Assembly: GCA_030374765.1 (NCBI GenBank)
Contig: JARGXX010000105.1
Location: 1,674,001-1,738,000 of the forward strand
DNA length: 64,000 bases
Direction of reading: 5' to 3'
DNA from: Agarophyton chilense
Lineage: Eukaryota; Rhodophyta; Florideophyceae; Gracilariales; Gracilariaceae
The notes under the pieces: model-generated
The model's database searches: none
What the model was told of the DNA's origin: nothing
The model's input: only the letters and a program-made list of their open reading frames with translations
Made by a program: the position numbers and the translations under genes
Part shown: in pieces, positions 56,440-64,000 of the stretch
Layout of the letters: each line of letters begins with the position of its first letter
Numbering within the stretch: the first letter of the stretch is position 1

Positions 56440-57008
56440 CAAAATCAGTGAGACCTTATAAGGTATTGAATACATCAGACCACACCGTTACGGTTGAACA
56501 AGATGGAACACCGAATACGATATCAATTGACCGTATTACGGCAGCACCTGAGACGGTTCAACATCGCATTGAGGCAGGCACCTCAGCCCGAGAGCCCAGA
56601 GCTGTAGCTCCGCGCACTCGACCCTCGGAGGACCCCACCCCAATTGAGGTAAATGATGAGTTACAACGGGATGATCTGGAGAACACCCCTCTAACAGGGA
56701 CGGAAATAGAACCTCACACGGTAACAGCGAAAGCTCCCGACCCGGCTCCCACGCACGACGCTCCCAACTCGGAACATATGAACCCTCGAGGTGGCGTTCC
56801 CCCGAAAGATCAGGACCAAACCTCAGAAGAACTTCCCGTTGACCGTCTGGTGGGCCACACGCGAACCTACAATGGTCTGAATTACACCGTAAGGTGGTAC
56901 GGCTGGGGCCCAGAAGGGGACACCCTCGAACCCCCAGCCGCAATACCCCCACACTTCCGTATCAGGTATTGGCGCCGTCGCAAGGAGCCGATGCCTGCAG
57001 ACGGCTAA
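56440..57008 (+). pseudogene. Gypsy-C GPY/F-like linker and chromodomain
   Basis: A RPYKVLNTSDHTV strand (GPY/F-like) followed by an acidic Pro/Thr-rich linker, then a chromodomain (DRLVGHTRTY, YTVRWYGWGPE, DTLEPPAAIP, RIRYWRRR) that ends pol at 57008. Confidence 0.85.
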
Positions 57009-57166
57009 CCTTAGACCTTCGTGGCACTCAGGTCTAAGGAAGAGGGAGAAGATACGTCGTTTTCCGCAGAAGGTGGACGCATATGAGTCAGATTACCTAC
57101 AGTGGAGGACACGAAAGAACAACCGAATGGAACAGTACAGGAGACAAGAAGAGACAACAATTTACT

Positions 57167-57838
57167 TTAAGAAGGAACTGCCGGTTTAGGAGCAATGGAA
57201 TCAGGAATACACAGGTTATTGACTACCCACGGAGGAAAACCCGCGGAAATGCTAGGAGCCATCGACCTAAGAGGTAGCTGAAGAGCGGTAGACCCGCCAA
57301 TAGGGAGAGAAGTCGAAACAAAAAGAAAATGAACGAACGGAACCGCCGGAGCCGGTTGCAAAACCGCAGGGTTCAAGTTTGCACCTAGAAGGGGATCCGT
57401 CAAAGGATCAGATGGCGCAGCAGCAGAGACGCTTGTCATATTGGCAACCTGATGGGTGGCCAGTTGGTACATGTCCAACTGGAACTGATTCCGGAACTCA
57501 CCAAGTTGGTTCAGCGCCTTTATGTATTGCGCATGGCGCGGCAGCAAACCTTCAAGGAGCATTAATGCAGCAACCACGGAGGTAGGCCCAGCCCTCTGAA
57601 AGCTGGTGACGTAAGACTGGCGAATTCGAGCCAGCAAACCGACCACGGCCGGAGAATCCATCATAGGTTGAGGCCGGGGCCGAGCAATACCCGCCAACAG
57701 AGGTCGAACCGGACCAGCAACCCGCAAAGAGCTCGGTTGAGTAGGAGTCACACCCGTAGAGATAGGCGACTTACGACCTTGAGGTAACCGGCATCTCACG
57801 TCTCTCGAGCGCTGGTGCTTCTTATGGGGACGACCCAC
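57167..57838 (-). CDS. Gypsy-C antisense accessory frame (aORF-C, 223 codons)
   Basis: Open minus-strand frame opposite to gag-pol, starting about 106 bp from where Gypsy-A copy 2 cuts the element and ending 158 bp past the chromodomain stop, so the two converge. The N-terminus is basic and possibly nuclear-targeting (GRPHKKHQRSRDVRCR); the middle is an Ala/Leu/Gln-rich helical segment (VVAALMLLEGLLPRHAQY onward), and the end is Pro/Ser-rich. No family recognised. The helical middle loosely resembles the helical part of aORF-B near 21.85-22.05 kb. Same position and polarity as aORF-A and aORF-B. Confidence 0.55.
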   Translation of the reverse strand: MGRPHKKHQRSRDVRCRLPQGRKSPISTGVTPTQPSSLRVAGPVRPLLAGIARPRPQPMMDSPAVVGLLARIRQSYVTSFQRAGPTSVVAALMLLEGLLPRHAQYIKALNQLGEFRNQFQLDMYQLATHQVANMTSVSAAAPSDPLTDPLLGANLNPAVLQPAPAVPFVHFLFVSTSLPIGGSTALQLPLRSMAPSISAGFPPWVVNNLCIPDSIAPKPAVPS

Positions 57839-57944
57839 CCCTTTGAGGTATCGGTGACGAAACCACGATGCGGCGCGAGGTGCACCGACGTGGTACCGAA
57901 TGGGTTCGAACGCGTGTGCGGAGGTGGCGCGATCCTATCATAAC

Positions 57945-58660
57945 TGTAGTATCCGCTTTAACGGAGAGAGCAGACACCTGCGACAGCGTTCGGACTGCTG
58001 ATGGGTCGCTTGCGGCGAAGGAAAAGGGGTGGTAGAGCTACAACACCAGCGAGCTGGAAGTGGGGTGTAAGGCCACTACTCGCCAGCGAGGGTGAACAGT
58101 GCAACTGTGAAACGTTGATGGAGCGTAGGTACGAGACGGCTCGTGAAGTGGTTGGGGGCTGACTATCTATTATAGCTCGTCCGGATATCCGGTTAAGGAA
58201 TCCTAAGCGAGGAACAGAATACTCATGATGCCCATGTTGTCTCCTTTACTTGCAGTCGGCGCTCACCTCTGGTACACTATATACTGTGTACCAGGGTGAG
58301 TGCCCAAATAAATATATAAACAATACCCAGTGGTCAGCCACATAGCCAAACCATTGTATGGGTATGGTCCCTAATGGACGTCTAGCTACAAAGGGTAGTA
58401 AAGCCCTCCACGTGGATCGCCACTACATGCGCCGTTGCCAATATGGAATTCCCCTAGGAAGGGTCGCAACTATGCGCGCGCTGTGGTAAGCCACTCGACC
58501 CATGACGCCACGTGTTACACGAAGACATTTTGCCTCTAGGCATCCTATGCGGGATGCCGCTTCATATTACAATGCTGATGATAACACTCACTCATGAGTT
58601 CCAACCGCGACTTCGCGAAAAACCAACCTATCGGATTCCCCGACATAGTAGAATACTACA
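57945..58660 (-). repeat. Gypsy-A copy 2 left (3') LTR
   Basis: 716 bp, TGTAGTAT to ATACTACA. Carries the TATA palindrome (about 58262-58297). A segment of about 48 bp near 58440-58487 is absent from both copy 1 LTRs but has a counterpart in the older solo LTR. Confidence 0.95.
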
Positions 58661-58669
58661 CCCCCCCTC
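58661..58669 (-). other. Polypurine tract of Gypsy-A copy 2
   Basis: Plus strand CCCCCCCTC directly after the LTR, purines on the element's sense strand. Confidence 0.8.
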
Positions 58670-58683
58670 GTTAAGCGCGAACT

Positions 58684-60510
58684 ATGGGGGACGCAAGAAG
58701 CGTTTATACGCAGTCGGACCGGTGTTCCGGGTACTCATCGTCATCACGAATTTCTCGCCGCCCGACCAACTCTTATAGTTCTCCACAGCATTCTGTTCCT
58801 CACCGCTCTTCAGCTCGATCTCTCGCGATGGATCCGAACGCCGGGTCCAACCCGTTTCAGCCCTCCTCTGAGGATGTGCCTTCTGGGGCTCCGTCCAACA
58901 CTGCTGGTTATGCGTCGCAGCCTACTGTTCAACTCGGTCCATACCGTTCGTTCCCCACACCGTACACCGGATTCCGGTCGGTATCGTTACCTCAGCCAAC
59001 CGTGGCTCCGATGCCGAACGCGGCTTACGTCGCCTCTGCGGGTGTGATTCGAGCTCCTTCTTGTCGTGCTCAGCGGAGCTACCCGCACCCTGCGGATTTC
59101 TATGGACGAGATCCTCTCGACAACGTTGAAATTTTCGCGCAAGCGCCCTGGTTTAATCCAGTTGCTATCCGCGATGACGCGTTGATACAACAGTATGTAC
59201 ACGGTGGGTACTTCCCTGACGGTATTCCGGAACACGCGATTTATAGCGATGACTGGGCGAGCCATATTGCTTTGCCAGACAACGCGATTGCGCGATATTC
59301 AACGGAAACCTTGTCCAAAGCCCGTACGCGGTTCACCAAGCTGATTTATCAGCGTCTTCAGCGATTCATCAGTACGGTTCTCCTCCCGTAGGACTGGGAA
59401 CTAGATACCTGGAAAGCCCGTACCGACGGTGAAGGTTAGTCGTATATCGAGACACTCGTTAAAGTCGATGTTAGCTGTTGGCGCGGTGTGCGCGGTGTGC
59501 GTGATGCAGCTCTCTGCTTTCAGCAACCTCTTCTCCGTGCGGAGTTCCGCTTCCTTCGAAAGCGTGACATTCCCTATTGGGATTATTCTCGTTGGGAACG
59601 TCGTACTCGATCACGTTTGGGCTATTTGGTGCCGTATCAAATGATCGAGATTGACCGCACCTGGCGGAACGCGCGCTTCGGGCGCTACATCGGTGTTCCG
59701 GAGCATTGGGCGGCGATCGAGAGTCCTCGTGGTTGCCCTGTGGAGCTCCCACCGGCGATCTCCTACATTGGGACCGCGTTGGTTAACGACCCGTTCTCGG
59801 GATATTAGACGGTAGTTTATACCGAGTTTATCGCCAAGATGGCCGTCTTCCTCCTGTGGGATGCTTATGATACCTTTAGAGTTTGGTACATGTCGCCCAC
59901 AGCCCGAAAGTATGCCAGAGAACTCGATCTTTCCCTTGTCCTGGGATCCCGTGCGAACCATGCCGACTTCCTCCATCTTGTGGATTTGATCGACAGTGTC
60001 GATTGGTCTGGAGTGCCAGCTGATCAATCCACTCGCAGAACACGTGCAAGACACCACGACCATTCTCCTGGACGAACAGCAAGTGCTGGAGATTTCGTTT
60101 GGTACGACCCCTGGACGCGCCAGTTGATCAGCTCCGAGCAGGCTCGCTTTCTTCGGGAGAACCCGCGTGACATGCCACCGAACCAGCTTACTGCATACGT
60201 GTACGATGCTACTCCATCCGAGAACGGAGAGGAACCGTGTGAGGAAGCGCCGGGAGCTGAGGCTGAACTCGGTTACGAGGACGAGCCAAAGCTGGCAGGC
60301 GTAGCGACTTCCGTCGATCAATCCGCAGCGGCGAGAGTTGCTCAAGAGTACTCTCATGGGTTTATCCAACAACCGAGTGCAGTGCCGGTCGAAGATCCAG
60401 GCTTGGATCCGCTAAGGCAGTTCTTCTTAGATGCGGGCTTTCCCGTGGACCAAGTTGAGGGTGATCGCGCACAGCTTCTTGCAAACCTGCGTGCTCGCAC
60501 GTCTCTTTGA
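58684..60510 (+). pseudogene. Gypsy-A antisense accessory frame (aORF-A), copy 2
   Basis: Counterpart of 9654-11480, at a constant offset of about 49,030 bp with no length change visible through the coding part. Same Ser/Pro-rich start (plausible ATG at 58828), aromatic middle and acidic end. In the last 223 codons I count roughly 11 amino-acid-changing and 6 silent differences from copy 1, close to what is expected without selection. It shares copy 1's few breaks and has at least one more. Confidence 0.6.
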
Positions 60511-60689
60511 TAATCCTAGAAAAGACTCGTAGTCAATACCCTTGCGGTGATATCTTGATACCAATAAACTCCGGTGACTTCGTGTCTTCACGTTCCCTTC
60601 TTATCTTCTAGTCTTCATCTCTTCTCGCTTCTCGAGTTCTTAACTTCTTCTTCTCGCTTCTCGAGTTTTTACTACCTTTGTAGCTCATA

Positions 60690-61760
60690 CTTAGAAATGG
60701 GATGTGCTCATGAGCCCGACTATCGAGGAGTCGATCTCCCTGGGGAGTGGTAATCGCATGCGTCGATGATATCGCACGAGTTGCGAACGGGGGATAAGAG
60801 CTATAGGTTCCCACGTATCCGCTTCCGGAGGAAAACCGTACCAACGGACTCGATACAGTAATTCTCTAGTATCTTCATGTTCGCCATGTTCACATATGCG
60901 ATCCATCACATATTTTTGGGCGTTTCCCAAAGCTTTCGCTGTTGGCGCGAGACTCCTGTTAACAGGTTTAAAATGCCTTAGGGCTGACCCAAGCGTCTCT
61001 GTGTTAGCAGTCTCAGCGTCGCTAAGCGTTCGCTCGTCGACTAACTGTCGTTTTGCCCGCAGGGGCAGTGTACTCATTCCTTGAGAACCTTTCTCAGATA
61101 AAGAGCTTTCCTGTTTTCCAGGTTCCATAGAAGCGTACTTCTTGCTACTTCTCAATTCCATTCGTTGATGAACTTCCTTCGGTTTATCCGATTCTGACCG
61201 CTGTTCGGTGGACGATGGTGCTTGCACCACGACAGGAGGCAATACCTCTTCTTCTTCCTGCCCACGAGGGATGGGAGCCGATATCGGCGGAACAGCGAGT
61301 GGCGCTTCACCTGACGGTTCAGCCTAAAGTGGCAACGGCGCGTGTTCGCGTGCACTCGTTTCCAAGTCCTTGGATCCAAAGCCCAAAACATCTTTCCTGC
61401 TTTCAGGTTCCATTTCTGTACTTACGGGTGTGCGCGTGCCACGGGGCATATCCCGATACTTCAATAGCTGTCCGTGATTGGCGTACGCAACCGCCGGCGG
61501 TGGGAGATCAGGAGCTTTCTCCTCCGCTCGAGCCATTGGTGGCGGTTCACTCTCCCCAGAGTCACTTGGGCTTTTGCCTTGACGTTCCGTCGCACTTGCC
61601 TCCTTAGTTCTACCAGATACCTGGACTTCCATTAGCGGGTCAGGCGCGACTTCAACGCCATCGCGCGATACACGTTCAACGTCCTCACCTGTATTGATGA
61701 CCACTGTGTCTTCATCAAGGTCCACCACTTTGAAGGGTCCAGCCGCTATCGGCAACAACT
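60690..61760 (-). pseudogene. Gypsy-A copy 2 pol C-terminus: GPY/F-like part, linker and chromodomain
   Basis: Chromodomain (YVMDRI, LLYRVRWYGF, DTWEPI) at about 60.70-60.91 kb, acidic linker, and a GPFKVVDLDEDTV strand near 61.74 kb. Matches copy 1. Confidence 0.85.
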
Positions 61761-61939
61761 TATGACGAGATTCTTCCTGTTTGCTTGGTCTTTCAACTCG
61801 TACGAAGACGTGACCTCCTACCCGGATTGCCGGATTTCCTCTTCGCCTTCTGGCGTCATAGTTTCGCTTATAGCGAGCTTGCGTATTTGATAACTCCTTA
61901 GCGGCTTCTTCCGCTCTGGCCTTCAGGTCATTCCTCCAT

Positions 61940-62710
61940 TTCAGATGGTACTTGCCGGGGTCGGCGCGTCCAATTCTGTCTCGTCGTCGAGGGCAACCGG
62001 TAAAGCCGGAGGGTTACGTGAGAGCACGAGGTCGAACGGTGCTGTCTTTATAGAGGTATGCACTTGCGTATTGTACGCGTAGCACAGAGTATCAGTAAAC
62101 ATGTCCCATTCTTTCGGGTGGTCCGCGATGTAGTGTCGTAATGCTGATATCAGCTTGCGGTTGAAATTCTCCACCTGACCGTTGCATTGCGGATGGTAGG
62201 TCGTGGTAAACACGTTTCGAATGCCCATAATGCGGCAAACATTCTGAAAGAACTTCGCAACGAATTGCTTCCCATTCTCTGATAACAGAACTTCTGGTGG
62301 TCCGTATATAAATAACCAGTGTTTGATAAACGCCTGTGCGATTACGGTTGCGGTTATCCGCTTCAGCAGCACAGTCCGCACTAGCTTCGAGAAGCGGTCG
62401 GTGATTACCAAAAGGTAGCGATAACCTCGCCTTGAGCGAATCAATTCTCCTAGGATGTCGATACTGACGTATTGTAAAGGCGCTTTCGCCTGGAATGACG
62501 TCATCGGTTTCCGCTTGCTGTAAAGCTTCACGCGATTCTTCGCACATGTTGTACAAAACCTCACTGTAGCATGGCAGTCCATTGCCAAAGTAGGCCAGTA
62601 AAAATCTCTTCTTAGAGTCATGAACAACTTCGTTTCTCCTGGATGACCAGACAGCCTGCTGTAGTGTGCCAGATGGAGTACTCGACTCTTCAAGACGTGT
62701 GGAATCACGA
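61940..62710 (-). pseudogene. Gypsy-A copy 2 integrase core
   Basis: H2C2 region (HYSRLSGHPGE, FCTTCAKN), DDE core with YVSIDILGEL, and YHPQCNGQVENFNR. More continuous than in copy 1. Confidence 0.85.
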
Positions 62711-62719
62711 TTTGATCAT

Positions 62720-64000
62720 GCTTTTAGACATGTCTTAACAGTATTCCTCGTGAATCGAGTGAAAAGGGGAGCTCCTCCCCCCCGTTAAGACGAGAGCGTA
62801 TCGACGCACAAAACGTATCGGCGTGTTGCTCATTGAGGAGCTCAGTGCGCGAGATTCGCTCGAGTTGAACTGAAGGGTCAGTGTCTGCTAATGCGAGGAA
62901 CGGGTCTGCATCCGAATAATCATCAAGGGTCTCTTTTTCCTCTTCTTTAAAAGATGGTGAATGGGGCTCCATGTAGAAGCAAGGTATCTCTTCATCGATT
63001 TCGCCTTGGGTTTCGCCCAGTGTTTTGAGTCGCGATAGCGCGTCAGCTTGGACATTGGCCAATCCCTTCTTATACTTCACTTCGAAATCGAATTCAGAAA
63101 GGCGTAAGCGCCATCGTGTGAGACGACCAGAGGGGCCTGTAATGGACAATAACCATCGTAGAGACGAATGATCCGTGTTGACGGTAAAACGTTCTCCTTG
63201 GAGATACGGTCGCAATGTGGTTAGAGCCCAAACGACTGCAAGGCATTCCTTTTCTGAAACTGAATACTTCTTCTCAGCTGCGTTCAGCGATCTTGACTAG
63301 TAACCAATTGGTTTGAGTTCACCATCAGGGTGTGTTCGAAAAAGGGCACACCCTACTTGGTACTCGCTAGAGTCGGTATCCACTGAGTATGGCAGGTTGG
63401 GGATGAGCAGCGCCAAGACTGGGGCTGTAATAATCTTTGTCTTCAGCGTGTCGAACGCTTCCGCTTCAGCTTGTCTGAATTGTTCCAGCTATACTGGTTG
63501 TTCTTTACGCAGCTTTGCGTTGAGCGGTGCCGCTATATGCGAGTATCGCGGCACGAATCGTCGGTAGACGTTGCACAAGCCGAGGAAAGAACGCATATGC
63601 TTCTGTGTCGACGGAGGTTGTACTTCGCGGAGAGCCGCTGTTTGTGCCTCTTGAACGGCAAGCTGTCCCGGCTTGATCACATGTCCTAAGTACCGGACGT
63701 TGCCAGCGAACCATTTGCATTTCTTGAACTTCAAGGTGATACCTGCGCTCTGTAGTGCTTTGAGAATCTCCTCGACATGCCGTAAATGGCTTTCCACATC
63801 CTGGGAAAAGATGAACACATCGTCCAAATAGACTAAACAAGTCTTCCACTTGTATCTTGAGAGCAAGATGGCCAGAGTACGCTGGAAAGTAGCCGGTGCA
63901 TTCGTTAAGCCAAAGGGCATCCTTTTGAAACGGTAGAGACCGGCGTGACACGCAAATGCGGTTTTGTCTTGGTCTTCTTCCCCTAGAGCCACCTGCCAAT
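62720..64000 (-). pseudogene. Gypsy-A copy 2 RNase H and reverse transcriptase (partial at window edge)
   Basis: RNase H (VNTDHSSLRWLL, RLTRWRLRLSEF) at 62.7-63.5 kb and RT from the MPFGLTNAPATFQRTL block through the catalytic YLDDVFIFSQDV box and onward to RYLGHVIKPGQL. The RT N-terminus, protease and gag lie outside the window. Confidence 0.85.

Larger units (their letters stand above)
50086..57944 (+). mobile_element. Gypsy-C: Ty3/gypsy chromovirus with convergent antisense frame; 3' end cut by Gypsy-A copy 2
   Basis: 5' LTR ends at 50602 (GTACGACA) followed by the shared gypsy PBS; its start is uncertain (a TGT near 50086 or 50100). Internal order gag, protease, RT, RNase H, integrase, chromodomain on the plus strand, then a minus-strand frame at 57167-57838. 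Gypsy-A copy 2 starts at 57945, so the 3' LTR is not seen here and probably lies beyond that insertion. Broken, with several breaks. No LTR pair is available for dating. Confidence 0.85.
57945..64000 (-). mobile_element. Gypsy-A copy 2 (runs off the right edge)
   Basis: Same family and layout as copy 1: left (3') LTR 57945-58660, polypurine tract, antisense frame, chromodomain, integrase, RNase H and RT on the minus strand, continuing beyond 64000. Copy 1 and copy 2 are about 96-98 percent identical by eye in shared parts. The copy 2 LTR is 716 bp against 667 bp in copy 1. Broken, with several breaks in the visible part; some are shared with copy 1 and some are not. It is inserted at or near the 3' end of Gypsy-C. 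Confidence 0.95.

Overview
This is a eukaryotic nuclear window, gene-poor and repeat-rich. The evidence is spliceosomal introns, Ty3/gypsy chromoviruses, Ty1/copia elements and a PIF/Harbinger transposase remnant. The Maf-family protein at 5.7-6.4 kb resembles land-plant Maf proteins, and the host genes have few introns. My best guess is an alga, possibly of the red lineage, but the sequence does not prove this. I see no rRNA, CRISPR or bacterial-type operon.

Host genes lie mainly at the left edge and in small islands. They are: the 3' end of an unidentified gene (3-209); a three-exon gene for a roughly 1170-residue protein that looks like a degenerate XPF-family, SHOC1/ZIP2-like meiotic protein (661-4329); a complete Maf nucleotide pyrophosphatase (5741-6382); a secreted protein of unknown function with a clear TATA box (40292-40876, minus strand); and a tentative small spliced gene (41189-41646, minus strand).

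Mobile elements fill most of the rest and are nested. A Ty1/copia RNase H relic (8166-8797) abuts an old Ty3/gypsy element, Gypsy-B (8798-29473). A much younger element, Gypsy-A copy 1 (8963-19479), sits inside the left LTR of Gypsy-B. A decayed copia fossil (about 34.1-38.6 kb) carries a solo Gypsy-A LTR (34858-35577) in its gag region. A very young copia element with apparently identical LTRs occupies 43861-48516. A dead PIF/Harbinger transposase lies at about 49.4-50.0 kb. A third gypsy family, Gypsy-C (about 50.09-57.94 kb, plus strand), is followed directly by Gypsy-A copy 2 (57945 to beyond the window end).

The most notable pattern is that all three gypsy families share one unusual plan: LTR, PBS, gag, protease, RT, RNase H, integrase, chromodomain, and then a long reading frame on the opposite strand, converging on the end of pol and starting beside the 3' LTR. 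In Gypsy-A and Gypsy-B these antisense frames share a weak sequence pattern. The Gypsy-A LTR has a near-perfect palindrome around a TATA core that could fire both ways. The three gypsy families also share one PBS sequence. The young copia element instead has a PBS matching the anticodon arm of initiator tRNA-Met, the half-tRNA priming mode known from Drosophila copia.
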